Origin: Bog-950 sp046329495
Lineage (GTDB): Bacteria > Bacteroidota > Bacteroidia > Chitinophagales > LD1
Length of the DNA stretch: 64,000 nt
Assembly: GCA_046329495.1 (NCBI GenBank)
Contig: JAXLUO010000002.1
Span: 310,001-374,000, forward strand
Reading direction: 5' to 3'
In this document: positions 33,389 through 41,516 of the stretch, in pieces
Position numbering within the stretch: the first letter of the stretch is position 1
Layout: each line of letters opens with the position of its first letter
Program-made: the position numbers and the translations under genes
Notes under the pieces: generated by a model
What the model was told of the DNA's origin: nothing
The model's database searches: none
The model's input: only the letters and a program-made list of their open reading frames with translations

Positions 33389-33550
33389 CGGAAATGAATT
33401 TGCTGCGAGCCGTGGATGGGGGGTAGCACCGGATCACATTTCAAAACCTAATATACGTTTTTTTATATAAAAAGATACCATACATGAAGTTCGCATCCTC
33501 TGAGCCCGGTAAGCGTTACAACGCATAAAACACCACTGCCATAGGTATAA

Positions 33551-33580
33551 ATAAAAAAGCCCGGTATCGCTACCGGGCAA
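33551..33580 (-). terminator. Terminator after rplV
   Basis: Stem GCCCGGTA / TACCGGGC with loop TCGC (33559-33578). Reading the minus strand it is followed by a T run. It lies 23 bases beyond the rplV stop, where rpsC would normally follow. Confidence 0.8.
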
Positions 33581-33602
33581 TTTATTGTTGCTAACCAAAA
33601 AA

Positions 33603-33982
33603 CTAGTTAGAAGCCTCTTCTACTGCTGCACCCTGTTCAACCGGGTTACGGCTGTCTACTTTAATTGTAACGTGGTTACTTCTTTTACGCAGACGGTAGG
33701 CGCGGCCTTGTGGGGCTGGTAAAAAGCGCTAAGCATAGTACCGGCATCCACAAATATTTCCTTTACAAACAGCTCGCTGTCTTCAGGGCGCAGGCTATTC
33801 TTCTGCTCCCAGTTATTGATAGCGCTCTTCAGCAGTTTTTCCAGTTTAACGGAAGCTTCCTGCTTGCTGTATTTAAGAATGGTTAAAGCCTCATAAACGC
33901 CCTTACCGCGTACTAAATCCGCAACCAAACGCATTTTGCGGGTGCTGGTGGGGTTATTTCTAAGCTTTGCTACTGCTTCCAT
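33603..33982 (-). CDS. rplV: 50S ribosomal protein L22, frameshifted
   Basis: L22 lines the 23S rRNA and the exit tunnel. The start MEAVAKLRNNPTSTRKMRLV and the body RGKGVYEALTILKYSK are typical. The open frame leaves the family after VDAGTMLS. One base missing near 33730 (GCGCTAAGC where the family predicts GCGCTTAAGC) would restore KRFLPAPQGRAYRLRKRSN and the end VEEASN, with a stop at 33603. Restored length is 126 aa, normal. The gene is essential, so a sequence error is much likelier than a mutation. It is last in a five-gene ribosomal cluster. Confidence 0.92.
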
Positions 33983-34020
33983 TTTATTTCTTTTTATCCG
34001 TGTTATATACTAATACTTAA

Positions 34021-34290
34021 TTATGCAATCTTTTTGCCGGCATGGCCTTTGAACTGACGGGTTGGTGAAAACTCGCCTAAACGGTGACCTACCATGTTTT
34101 CGGTTACATACACCGGTATAAACTTGTTACCGTTGTGTACGGCAAACGTGTGGTTTACCATTTCAGGAACAATCATCGAAGCGCGGCTCCAGGTTTTGAT
34201 AACTGCCTTTTTACCACCGGCATTCATCTTGTCCACCTTCTTCATCAGTTTGTATCCTACGTAAGGGCCTTTTTTAATTGAACGAGCCAT
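34021..34290 (-). CDS. rpsS: 30S ribosomal protein S19
   Basis: 89 residues, full length. It shows MARSIKKGPYVGYKLMKKV, the conserved IKTWSRASMIVPEMVNHTFAVHNG and VGHRLGEFSPTRQFKGH. S19 pairs with S13 in the 30S head and contacts 16S rRNA. It sits between rplB and rplV in the conserved order and is surely co-transcribed with them. No abnormality. Confidence 0.97.
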   Translation of the reverse strand: MARSIKKGPYVGYKLMKKVDKMNAGGKKAVIKTWSRASMIVPEMVNHTFAVHNGNKFIPVYVTENMVGHRLGEFSPTRQFKGHAGKKIA

Positions 34291-34362
34291 TTTGTTTTGA
34301 TTTTAGAAACCGTTACCGGCCTCTTAGTTTATTTCGTTTTATTAATTTCTCTCTTTCAGTTA

Positions 34363-35211
34363 TTACTGATTATTCTGATTAGCCTTAGCACCTTTACGAC
34401 GCTGGATAATAAATTGGCTGGTGCTCTTCTTAGGGTGACGTGTTTTAAGGCCTTTCGATTTTTTACCCTTGCGAGAACGTGGGTGACCGCCCGATGAACG
34501 ACCTTCACCACCACCCATTGGGTGATCGACTGGGTTCATGGCTACAGCACGTGTACGAGGACGACGACCTAACCAACGCTTACGACCCGCTTTACCGTAG
34601 CTAACCAGGCTGTGGTCGCCATTGGATACAGTACCGATGGTAGCAACACAGTCTAACAGAATACGACGGATTTCGCCGCTTGGTAATTTGATAGCAGCAT
34701 ACTTGTCTTCTTTAGCCAGTAACTGTGCGCTGCTGCCTGCACTGCGAACGATAACACCGCCGCGGCCGGGATACAACTCAACGTTGTGGATGATAGAACC
34801 AAGTGGCATTGAACCTAAAGGCAGGGCGTTACCTACTTCAGGAGCTGCATTTTTGCCGGCCAATACTACATGGCCAACTTTTATACCGGCAGGAGCCAGG
34901 ATATAGCGCTTCTCGCCATCAGCATATTGCAGCAGGGCGATAAAAGCTGTACGGATAGGATCGTATTCTACTGATACTACCTTGCCCGGTACATCTACTT
35001 TGTTACGCTTGAAATCGATAATACGGTAGCGCTGTTTGTGCCCGCCGCCACGGTAGCGCATAGTTAATTCACCACCGCTGTTACGGCCGCCGCTTTTGTT
35101 GTACTTGGCAAGCAGGCTCTTTTCAGGTTTGTTGGTGGTAATCTCGTCGAACGTGAGGAGTTCAGTAAACCTCATGCTCGCGGTTGTTGGGCGGTACTTC
35201 TTAATTCCCAT
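34363..35211 (-). CDS. rplB: 50S ribosomal protein L2
   Basis: 282 residues, full length. MGIKKYRPTTASMRF, the core GGGHKQRYRIIDFKRNK, EYDPIRTAFIALLQYADGEK, and the peptidyl-transferase-proximal AMNPVDHPMGGGEGR with HPRSRKGKKSKG are all present. L2 is a core protein for subunit joining and 23S folding. The C-terminal basic tail is typical of Bacteroidota. It follows rplW in the conserved order. Confidence 0.97.
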   Translation of the reverse strand: MGIKKYRPTTASMRFTELLTFDEITTNKPEKSLLAKYNKSGGRNSGGELTMRYRGGGHKQRYRIIDFKRNKVDVPGKVVSVEYDPIRTAFIALLQYADGEKRYILAPAGIKVGHVVLAGKNAAPEVGNALPLGSMPLGSIIHNVELYPGRGGVIVRSAGSSAQLLAKEDKYAAIKLPSGEIRRILLDCVATIGTVSNGDHSLVSYGKAGRKRWLGRRPRTRAVAMNPVDHPMGGGEGRSSGGHPRSRKGKKSKGLKTRHPKKSTSQFIIQRRKGAKANQNNQ

Positions 35212-35304
35212 TTTTCTATCCCTCTTTTTCTTATCAGTGGTTGGTATCCACTATAGTTAACTAATTACTTTTTCTCTTTCTATCAGCCCGTTGCCGGGTT
35301 TACT

Positions 35305-35598
35305 TTATACGTTACCGTAGAAGTCGATGCTTTCGCCGGCCTTCAGGGTTACATAAGCCTTCTTGTAGCTTGGTTTCATACCGGCAGCGATACCTTTTTT
35401 GGTGTAACGCACCTTCTTTTTACCAACGTTTACAGTAGTGTTTACATTCTCTACCTGCACGTTATAGTAAGCTTCAATCGACTTTTTTATTTCCAGTTTG
35501 TTGGCGGTTTTATCTACACGGAAAGCGTAGGTGTTGTTCTTTTCGCCAAGACGGGTGCTCTTTTCGGTAATAACCGGTTTTACTAATACTGTAGCCAT
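35305..35598 (-). CDS. rplW: 50S ribosomal protein L23
   Basis: 97 residues, full length. Family signatures: LVKPVITEKSTRLGEKNNTYAFRV, ANKLEIKKSIEAYY and VNTTVNVGKKKVRYTKKG. L23 sits at the exit tunnel and docks trigger factor and SRP. The gene lies 20 bases after rplD and 93 bases before rplB on the minus strand, as expected for the S10-type operon. Confidence 0.96.
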   Translation of the reverse strand: MATVLVKPVITEKSTRLGEKNNTYAFRVDKTANKLEIKKSIEAYYNVQVENVNTTVNVGKKKVRYTKKGIAAGMKPSYKKAYVTLKAGESIDFYGNV

Positions 35599-35618
35599 CT
35601 TATTTCCTCCTGTGTAAA

Positions 35619-36251
35619 TTAGTTGTTAGAAAAATTTGCTTCGATAGACTTCACAGCAGCTTCGCTTAATACCAGCTTTTTGCAGTTCATGATATCGAAA
35701 ATGTTCAGCAGGCGGGCTTCGGTTAATTGCACACCGGCAATGTTGCGGGCGCTTAACACGGTGTTTTTCTCCGGCTTATCCATTACAAACACAGTTTTTG
35801 TGTTGTTCAGGTTCAGGCCTTTTAATACGGCGCCGAAAGCCTTGGTTTTGATTTCAGTTAAGTTGAAATCTTCAACGATAATCAGGTTACCGTCTTTTGC
35901 CTTATAAGTTAAAGCACTCTTACGTGCCAGATCTTTTACTTTTTTGTTGATCTTAAGATCGTAGCTGTGCGGCTTAGGACCGAAAACACGGCCACCACCA
36001 CGCACCAGCGGGCTCTTCATATCACCGCGGCGGGCACCACCGGTACCTTTCTGGCGGAAAGCCTTCTTGGTAGTGCGGGCAATTTCCCAACGCTCCTTGG
36101 CTTTGTGTGTACCCTGGCGCTGAGCGGCTAACTGGGCCTTAACGGTCAAATAAACTGCATGATCGTTCGGTTCAACGGCAAATATGTCGTCCGAAAGATT
36201 GATTTCGCGTCCGGTGTCCTGACCGTCCTTATTGAATACTTTGAGCTTCAT
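35619..36251 (-). CDS. rplD: 50S ribosomal protein L4
   Basis: 210 residues from the ATG at 36251 (MKLKVFNKDGQDTG); an in-frame ATG at 36257 would add only two residues. The conserved L4 loop KQGTGGARRGDMKSPL.RGGG.VFGPKP and the C-terminal globular part (LVLSEAAVKSIEANF) are complete. L4 lines the exit tunnel. In most Bacteroidota rplC and rpsJ precede rplD. Here the upstream gene is an unrelated small membrane protein, and a possible promoter lies just before rplD, making it the first gene of this cluster. Confidence 0.96.
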   Translation of the reverse strand: MKLKVFNKDGQDTGREINLSDDIFAVEPNDHAVYLTVKAQLAAQRQGTHKAKERWEIARTTKKAFRQKGTGGARRGDMKSPLVRGGGRVFGPKPHSYDLKINKKVKDLARKSALTYKAKDGNLIIVEDFNLTEIKTKAFGAVLKGLNLNNTKTVFVMDKPEKNTVLSARNIAGVQLTEARLLNIFDIMNCKKLVLSEAAVKSIEANFSNN

Positions 36252-36273
36252 AAACATATGAATTTAGCGTTTG

Positions 36274-36281
36274 TAAAGGTA
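36274..36281 (-). promoter_or_regulatory. Candidate -7 box for the rplD cluster
   Basis: Minus strand TACCTTTA, one mismatch to TAnnTTTG, 23 bases upstream of the rplD ATG. The cluster needs its own promoter because rplC is not upstream. No clear -33 TTG. Confidence 0.35.
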
Positions 36282-36426
36282 AAGAGGACTTGCTGAAAAT
36301 TTCGGTATGCCGGCAGAAACTTCCGTCTGGAAATGGTAGTTTTTAGGCGAACCCGAAACCACCAGCTCCATTGCAAAAAAACTCTCCCTGTTGACCTCAA
36401 AAGCGTCCAGATTACGCGCTCTGCGA

Positions 36427-36762
36427 TTACAGCACAGCGGCGTCAAAACTTTCCTGGCTCAACAGGCCGTCTTTCTTTAAATCTTGCATCAAATTAACCT
36501 GCAACTGGTCTATATGCTCCTCCACACTTTTGTTATGTAACCGCCTGAAATACAGCCAAAGCGAAAAACTAAGAGGTAGCGAAACCCCCATTCCTATAAA
36601 TATGTAGGTAGCATAGTCGGGGCCGAAAACCTGCTGGACATTAACCACCAAACCGGTAACAAGGCCAAGCAGCACAAAAAACAGGGTTCGGAAGATGTTT
36701 TTCAGGAAATAGAAAACACCCCGCACACCATATTTAAAGGAACTTACCACCGCAGATGCCAT
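36427..36762 (-). CDS. Small two-helix membrane protein, unknown
   Basis: 111 residues, no family recognised. The basic N-terminal stretch (SSFKYGVRGVFYFLKNIF) is followed by two hydrophobic helices at about residues 24-42 and 52-72. A charged cytoplasmic tail follows (RRLHNKSVEEHIDQLQVNLMQDLKKDGLLSQESF). The ATG at 36762 gives this complete layout. It lies upstream of rplD with a 175-base gap and is unlikely to be functionally tied to the ribosomal genes. Confidence 0.6.
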   Translation of the reverse strand: MASAVVSSFKYGVRGVFYFLKNIFRTLFFVLLGLVTGLVVNVQQVFGPDYATYIFIGMGVSLPLSFSLWLYFRRLHNKSVEEHIDQLQVNLMQDLKKDGLLSQESFDAAVL

Positions 36763-36848
36763 AATTTAGTTTTGCGGCAAAATACAAAGCATTTAAGGCG
36801 CAGGCAAAACATGAACAAAAATTATGTAGGGGCCTTTGTTCCTAAAAA

Positions 36849-36879
36849 GCAAAAACCCCGCCTTACAGGGCAGGGTTTT
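36849..36879 (-). terminator. Terminator after the RRM gene
   Basis: Imperfect stem AAAACCCCGCC / GGGCAGGGTTTT with loop TTACA, A/T-rich on both sides, 20 bases beyond the stop of the RNA-binding protein. Confidence 0.7.
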
Positions 36880-36898
36880 CTATTAACAGAAGATTGGA

Positions 36899-37273
36899 TT
36901 ACCAACGGTCGTCGCCATGGCCTTTGCTGCCATAACCACCTTTATTGCCGTAGCCGCCTTTGTTGCCATAGCCGCCACCTTTGCTTTTGTTAGGACCAAA
37001 ATTACGGCCACCGCCGCCACCGCCGCCTTCTTTTTTAGGCTCGGCTTTGTTTACCACAATATTGCGGCCACCAACGCTGGCACCATTAAGGCCATCGATA
37101 GCTGCCTGGGCCTGTGTGTCGTCTTCCATCTCTACAAATCCGAAGCCTTTACTGCGGCCGCTGAATTTGTCGATGATGATTTTGCATGAGCTAACAGGGC
37201 CATACTTTTCAAAATGTGATTTCAGATCTGCTTCCTCTAAACTGAATGGAAGACTTCCAACGAAGATGTTCAC
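36899..37273 (-). CDS. RRM-type RNA-binding protein with glycine-rich tail
   Basis: 124 residues. One RNA recognition motif covers residues 1-80: RNP2 is NIFVGSLPF near the start, RNP1 is SKGFGFVEM around residue 45, and IDGLNG and GGRNIVVNKAEP follow. The tail is glycine-rich with repeated GGYGNK units, like the cold-inducible Rbp proteins of cyanobacteria and many Bacteroidota. It probably binds single-stranded RNA as a chaperone or stability factor. It is monocistronic, with its own terminator. Confidence 0.93.
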   Translation of the reverse strand: MNIFVGSLPFSLEEADLKSHFEKYGPVSSCKIIIDKFSGRSKGFGFVEMEDDTQAQAAIDGLNGASVGGRNIVVNKAEPKKEGGGGGGGRNFGPNKSKGGGYGNKGGYGNKGGYGSKGHGDDRW

Positions 37274-37406
37274 GTTACTTGTTTTTTGTTATTTACTAAT
37301 GTTGGTGAAAGTAGGAGTTTCTTTTTAAATGAAAGATTAATTTCTAAAAGAATTATTTCAATAAAAAGGTAAAGGGGGAAATAATTGCTCATTAAATGCC
37401 CTTTAA

Positions 37407-37440
37407 AACAAAAACCCATCCTTTCGGATGGGTTTTTCAT
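37407..37440 (-). terminator. Terminator after sucD
   Basis: Perfect 11-bp stem AAAACCCATCC / GGATGGGTTTT with loop TTTC, just beyond the sucD stop. Confidence 0.85.
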
Positions 37441-37456
37441 TTATCTAAAGCGCTGA

Positions 37457-38347
37457 TTAAGCGCCTTTTGCCTTGCCTGCCAGTACCTGGGCCATCAGTT
37501 CGCCTATACCTGCCGGCGACTCAACAACGTATAATCCGCACTCGCGCATTATTTCCATTTTAGCAGCAGCGGTATCATCCTTACCACCGATAATAGCACC
37601 GGCATGGCCCATACGGCGGCCTGCAGGAGCTGTTTGTCCGGCAATAAAACCAACCACCGGCTTCTTATTTCCGTTAGCTTTAATCCAGCGGGCAGCATCA
37701 GCTTCAAGGCTACCGCCAATTTCACCAATCATAATAATACCATCTGTTTCAGGGTCGTTCATAAACAATTCTACTGCTTCGCGTGTAGTAGTGCCGATGA
37801 TCGGATCGCCGCCAATACCAATTGCCGTGCTAACACCTAAACCGGCTTTAGCAACCTGGTCGGCAGCTTCGTAAGTAAGGGTACCACTCTTCGATACAAT
37901 ACCTACACGGCCCTTCTTAAATACAAAGCCCGGCATAATGCCCACCTTGGCTTCTTCAGGAGTAATAACACCAGGGCAGTTAGGGCCTACCAAACGGGTA
38001 TTCTTATCGCTCAGGTAGCTCTTAACCTTAACCATATCCTGCACCGGAATACCCTCGGTAATACATACCACCAGTTCAACACCTGCATCAGCAGCTTCCA
38101 TAATGGCATCTGCCGCAAAAGCCGGTGGTACAAATATGATGCTCACGTTGCAACCGGTAGCCTTGCGAGCATCGGCAACAGTATTAAAAATAGGCTTATC
38201 CAGGTGCTTTTCGCCGCCCTTTCCGGGGGTTACACCTGCTACCACGTTGGTGCCGTATTCAATCATTTGGGTGGCATGGAAGGTTCCTTCCTTACCGGTA
38301 AACCCCTGCACTACAATCTTCGAGTTCTTATTAACCAGTACGCTCAT
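37457..38347 (-). CDS. sucD: Succinyl-CoA synthetase (ADP/GDP-forming) alpha subunit
   Basis: 296 residues, full length. The N-terminal CoA-binding domain has VQGFTGKEGTFHATQMIEYGT and VGPNCPGVITPEEAKVGIMPG. The ligase part holds the active-site histidine in GRRMGHAGAIIGG (His248), which carries phosphate during the TCA step succinyl-CoA + NDP + Pi to succinate + NTP + CoA. The beta subunit gene sucC is not adjacent and must lie elsewhere. The gene starts 41 bases downstream of mlaF on the same strand, so some read-through is possible. Confidence 0.97.
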   Translation of the reverse strand: MSVLVNKNSKIVVQGFTGKEGTFHATQMIEYGTNVVAGVTPGKGGEKHLDKPIFNTVADARKATGCNVSIIFVPPAFAADAIMEAADAGVELVVCITEGIPVQDMVKVKSYLSDKNTRLVGPNCPGVITPEEAKVGIMPGFVFKKGRVGIVSKSGTLTYEAADQVAKAGLGVSTAIGIGGDPIIGTTTREAVELFMNDPETDGIIMIGEIGGSLEADAARWIKANGNKKPVVGFIAGQTAPAGRRMGHAGAIIGGKDDTAAAKMEIMRECGLYVVESPAGIGELMAQVLAGKAKGA

Positions 38348-38388
38348 ACTACGTTTGTTTTTGCCTGCACGGCTAAGTTATAGATGGT

Positions 38389-39147
38389 TTAATATTTTGC
38401 CCTGCTCCGCAGGTCTTTCAAAAAATCCGATGCGAATATAAAATCATAAAGTTCACCTTCGGTAATTTGTAAAATCTCCTTGTTATTGCCTTCCCAGTAT
38501 TTCATACCATTGTGCAGAAATAACACCTTATCACCAATACCCATTACACTGTTCATGTCGTGGGTGTTAATTACGGTGGTCATCTTAAACTCCTGGGTTA
38601 TCTCCTGTATCAGGTGGTCAATTACCAACGATGTTTTGGGGTCGAGGCCGCTGTTGGGTTCGTCCACAAACAGGTAGCGAGGGTTCATAACAATTGCCCG
38701 GGCAATACCTACACGCTTTTTCATACCGCCCGAAAGCTCACCGGGGAACTTTTTGTTGGTATTCTCCATGTTTACCCGGCGCAAACAAAAATTTACACGC
38801 TCGGTCTTTTCCTCTTCGGTTTTAGTGGTAAACATATCCAGCGGAAAGCGCACATTTTCTTCCACCGTCATACTATCAAAAAGCGCCGTGCCCTGAAAAA
38901 GCATACCTATCTCGCGCCGTATATCCTTGCGCTGCTTAAAAGTCATGGCCGTCATATTGCGGCCATCAAATTCAATAGAACCCGAATCGGGCTCCAGCAG
39001 GCCCACCATGCACTTTAGCGTTACGGTTTTACCCGAACCCGATTTACCGATAATAAGGTTACACTTTCCATCCTCAAACGTGGCGGAAATGCCTTTTAGC
39101 ACCTGCTGCTGGCCAAAACTTTTCTTTATGTCTTTAATCTCAATCAC
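38389..39147 (-). CDS. mlaF: Mla-type phospholipid ABC transporter ATPase
   Basis: 252 residues. ABC ATPase with Walker A GKSGSGKT (residues 34-41), signature LSGGMKKR, Walker B YLFVDEPNSGLD and the switch His in INTHDMNSV. The LSGGMKKRVGIARA and EPNSGLDPKTS text is typical of MlaF, which drives lipid transport between the two membranes with MlaE and an MCE protein. It overlaps mlaE by four bases (translational coupling). No mlaD (MCE) gene follows; sucD comes next. Confidence 0.92.
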   Translation of the reverse strand: MIEIKDIKKSFGQQQVLKGISATFEDGKCNLIIGKSGSGKTVTLKCMVGLLEPDSGSIEFDGRNMTAMTFKQRKDIRREIGMLFQGTALFDSMTVEENVRFPLDMFTTKTEEEKTERVNFCLRRVNMENTNKKFPGELSGGMKKRVGIARAIVMNPRYLFVDEPNSGLDPKTSLVIDHLIQEITQEFKMTTVINTHDMNSVMGIGDKVLFLHNGMKYWEGNNKEILQITEGELYDFIFASDFLKDLRSRAKY

Positions 39148-39887
39148 AACATCAGGAAGGCTACAAAGAAGTTAACGATAATGATAAATATGCTGCTCAT
39201 AACCACAGCCTGGGTGCTGCTTTTACCAATTTCAATGGCGCCGCCTTCTACTGTAAAGCCTTTATAACAGCTAACCGAAGAAAGGATAAAGCCGAACAGC
39301 ACCGATTTAATTAGCATAATGTTTACGTCCTTAGCCATAAACATATCGGTTACACCGCGCAGGTATTCGGCCGGTGAATAATAGCCTCCCAAAATACCGG
39401 CAACCAAACCACCCGATATACCTAAAAAAACCGCTATAACTACCAGCATAGGCACCATCAATACACCTGCTATTACTTTGGGGCCTATTAAATAGCTGGG
39501 TGTGTTTACACCCATAATTTCCAAGGCATCAATTTGCTCGGTAGTGCGCATACTGCCTAACTCCGAAGCAATGTTACTGCCCACTTTACCGGCTAATAAT
39601 AAAGCGCTGATGGTTGGTGCCAATTCCAGGATCATGGATTTACGCACAATAGAACCAACCCACCACATAGGCACTAAACTGATAGTGCGCAACTGGTACG
39701 AGAACTGCACGGCAGTTACGGCACCTACAAACGTGGCTATAATGGCTATTATACTTAATGAACCAACACCTATATCGCTGCACTGCCTGAAAACTTCTTT
39801 CCAGAACATGCGGGCTTTTTCGGGCTTAGCGGCGGCATGCCACATCAGCAACAGGTATTTACCAAGGGTTTCGAAAGGCTTAAACAT
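39144..39887 (-). CDS. mlaE: Mla-type phospholipid ABC transporter permease
   Basis: 247 residues, about five to six hydrophobic segments. The MlaE/YrbE signature is clear: FVGAVTAVQFSYQL, LAPTISALLLAGKVGSNIASELGSMRTTEQIDALEIMGVNTPSYLIGPKV (split here only by reading) and the C-terminal VIIVNFFVAFLML region. It forms the membrane part of the MlaFE transporter for outer-membrane lipid asymmetry. It is first in a two-gene operon with mlaF and lies divergent from an SDR gene. Confidence 0.92.
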   Translation of the reverse strand: MFKPFETLGKYLLLMWHAAAKPEKARMFWKEVFRQCSDIGVGSLSIIAIIATFVGAVTAVQFSYQLRTISLVPMWWVGSIVRKSMILELAPTISALLLAGKVGSNIASELGSMRTTEQIDALEIMGVNTPSYLIGPKVIAGVLMVPMLVVIAVFLGISGGLVAGILGGYYSPAEYLRGVTDMFMAKDVNIMLIKSVLFGFILSSVSCYKGFTVEGGAIEIGKSSTQAVVMSSIFIIIVNFFVAFLML

Positions 39888-39921
39888 GCTAAAGGTGCGC
39901 TAATATAGAAAAGGTTAGCAG

Positions 39922-39950
39922 TTTGCAGTTTGGGAACTTGCTTAGTTTTG
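39922..39950 (+). promoter_or_regulatory. Promoter of the SDR gene, -7 box abutting the start codon
   Basis: TAGTTTTG at 39943-39950 is a perfect TAnnTTTG box. A TTTG at 39922-39925 can serve as the -33 element (spacer 17). The box ends only four bases before the ATG at 39955, so transcription would start at or next to the start codon, giving a leaderless mRNA. Confidence 0.55.
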
Positions 39951-39954
39951 GGCC

Positions 39955-40656
39955 ATGAGTAAAACTGTAGTGATTACCGGCGGCAGCCGTGGTATAGGAA
40001 AGGCTGTTGCCGAAAAGTTTGCGAAAGAAGGCTACAACCTGGCTGTTTGCGCCCGCAGCGAACAGGATTTAATAAGCCTGGGGCAGGCACTGCATGGCTA
40101 CGGAATTAAAATTTTAGCCTACGCCTGCGACCTCAGCAAGCCCGAAGAAGCAAAAGCTTTTGCAGCAAAAGTAAATACGGCCTACGGTGCTGTTGATGTA
40201 ATTGTAAACAACGCCGGCACCTTTGTACCCGGCCGTGTAATAGACGAAGCCGAAGGCACGCTCGAAAAATTAATGGATACCAACCTGTATAGTGCCTATC
40301 ACCTAACACGTGCATTACTTCAGCCTATGTTGCAACGCAAGGGCGGACATATCTTTAATATGTGCTCCGTTGCCAGCATTAAAGAATACCCTAACGGTGG
40401 ATCTTACAGCATTTCTAAATTCGCATTGCTGGGTTTTTCGAAAGCACTGCGCGAAGAACTTAAACCGTATCGCATTAAAGTTACCGCCTTGCTACCCGGC
40501 GCTACTTACACCGATAGCTGGGCCGCCAGCGGCTTGCCACAGGAACGCTTTATGAAACCTGAAGACATTGCAGAAATTATCTGGACCGCTGCCAACCTAA
40601 GTGAAGGTGCGGTAATGGAGGAAGTATTGTTGCGTCCGTTAGAAGGCGACATTTAG
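39955..40656 (+). CDS. Short-chain dehydrogenase/reductase
   Basis: 233 residues. Rossmann motif TGGSRGIG (8-15), NNAG (85-88), and the catalytic Ser138 (MCSVAS), Tyr151 and Lys155 (YSISK). It is therefore a classical SDR using NAD(P)H; the substrate cannot be read from sequence. The family often annotated as 3-ketoacyl-ACP-reductase-like fits, but the true fabG candidate in this window is at 45166. It is divergent from mlaE and monocistronic, with a possible leaderless transcript. Confidence 0.9.
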   Translation: MSKTVVITGGSRGIGKAVAEKFAKEGYNLAVCARSEQDLISLGQALHGYGIKILAYACDLSKPEEAKAFAAKVNTAYGAVDVIVNNAGTFVPGRVIDEAEGTLEKLMDTNLYSAYHLTRALLQPMLQRKGGHIFNMCSVASIKEYPNGGSYSISKFALLGFSKALREELKPYRIKVTALLPGATYTDSWAASGLPQERFMKPEDIAEIIWTAANLSEGAVMEEVLLRPLEGDI

Positions 40657-40692
40657 GAATTGAACGAATTGGACAGATTGGACGAATTGAAC
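40657..40692 (+). repeat. Short tandem degenerate repeat after the SDR gene
   Basis: Four near-copies of GAATTGGAC (GAATTGAAC, GAATTGGAC, AGATTGGAC, GAATTGAAC) directly follow the stop codon. The rest of the gap to 40933 holds a small CTCCCTTTAGGGAG palindrome and the next promoter. No gene is evident. Confidence 0.5.
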
Positions 40693-40881
40693 CAAGCGCT
40701 ATTCACGGAGTTGCACAGCCAATGTGCAGTGGTTCTCCCTTTAGGGAGTTAGTGGGTAACGACGCCAATGCACTTATCTGTGTAATCTCTCTTCCATCTG
40801 TGTAATCACCAAATACATCCCGCGCTAATAAGCGCCCCTCTCCTCTAAGAATTGTTAACACAAACCATCATGGCAAAAAAA

Positions 40882-40915
40882 TTGCTCCCTTAAATAACAG
40901 GGAAAATTATTTTTG
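40882..40915 (+). promoter_or_regulatory. Candidate promoter of the DUF1573 gene
   Basis: TATTTTTG at 40908-40915 matches TAnnTTTG exactly. A TTG at 40882-40884 could be the -33 element, with a slightly long spacer of 23. The ATG follows 18 bases after the box. Confidence 0.5.
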
Positions 40916-40933
40916 ACACGTAATTAAATAGCT

Positions 40934-41394
40934 ATGAAGAAGTTTTTGACCTCGGTATTTGTAATGGCCACCATCCTGGTGTTTGGTCAGGAGATTAACA
41001 AAGAAGGCACCAAAGCCCCAAACCCTAACGCACCTAAAATTGTGTTTAAAGAAACCAGCTTCGAGTTTGGCGAAGTACCTGAAGGCCCACAGGTTACCCA
41101 CGAATTTAAATTCACCAACACGGGTAAAGAACCTTTGATTTTATCGAACGTGCGCGCGAGTTGCGGTTGCACCACACCAAGCTGGCCTAAGGAACCTATC
41201 CTGCCCGGTAAAGAATCAACCATTGTTGTTACTTATAATACCCAGGGCCGCCCCGGTGTGTTTACCAAAACTATTACCATTACCAGCAATGCCAAAATGC
41301 TACCGAGATATTAACCATTAAGGGCGAAGTGGTAAAAGAAGACCCAAACAAGAGTGTTCCTATGGAGCAGCCTTCTATGTTGGCTCCTAAATAA
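40934..41394 (+). CDS. DUF1573 secreted protein, frameshifted
   Basis: A signal peptide (MKKFLTSVFVMATILVFGQ) is followed by one DUF1573 Ig-like domain: FGEVPEGPQVTHEFKFTNTG, the hallmark SCGCTTPSWP, and GKESTIVVTYNTQGRPG. The open frame ends at 41314 after SNAKM. Restoring one A in the AAAA run near 41292 gives AKNATEILTIKGEVVKEDPNK and a stop at 41394, 153 residues in total. A homopolymer sequence error is likely. DUF1573 proteins are abundant, uncharacterised periplasmic or surface proteins in Bacteroidota. Confidence 0.85.
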
Positions 41395-41411
41395 TAGCTC
41401 TTCAACTTATA

Positions 41412-41440
41412 TCAAAAGCGCCCTTGCGGCGCTTTTTTTA
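41412..41440 (+). terminator. Terminator after the DUF1573 gene
   Basis: Stem AAAAGCGCC / GGCGCTTTT with a five-base loop and a T run. It also argues against starting the aminotransferase upstream of 41517. Confidence 0.8.
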
Positions 41441-41516
41441 TTTGCAGTTGCAACAACATGAGCTGCAAAATGCTCTTGTTGTTTTTTTATTACTTCGCAG
41501 CACAATTACTACTACA

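Noticed and set aside
36264..36446. 60-codon minus-strand ORF upstream of rplD
   Set aside because: No recognisable domain; it overlaps the end of the membrane protein gene and the candidate rplD promoter.
37473..37874. 133-codon plus-strand ORF
   Set aside because: Antisense to the well-supported sucD gene.
41424..41516. Upstream start for the aminotransferase
   Set aside because: It begins inside a terminator stem, and family members begin at the MPKIS-like sequence.
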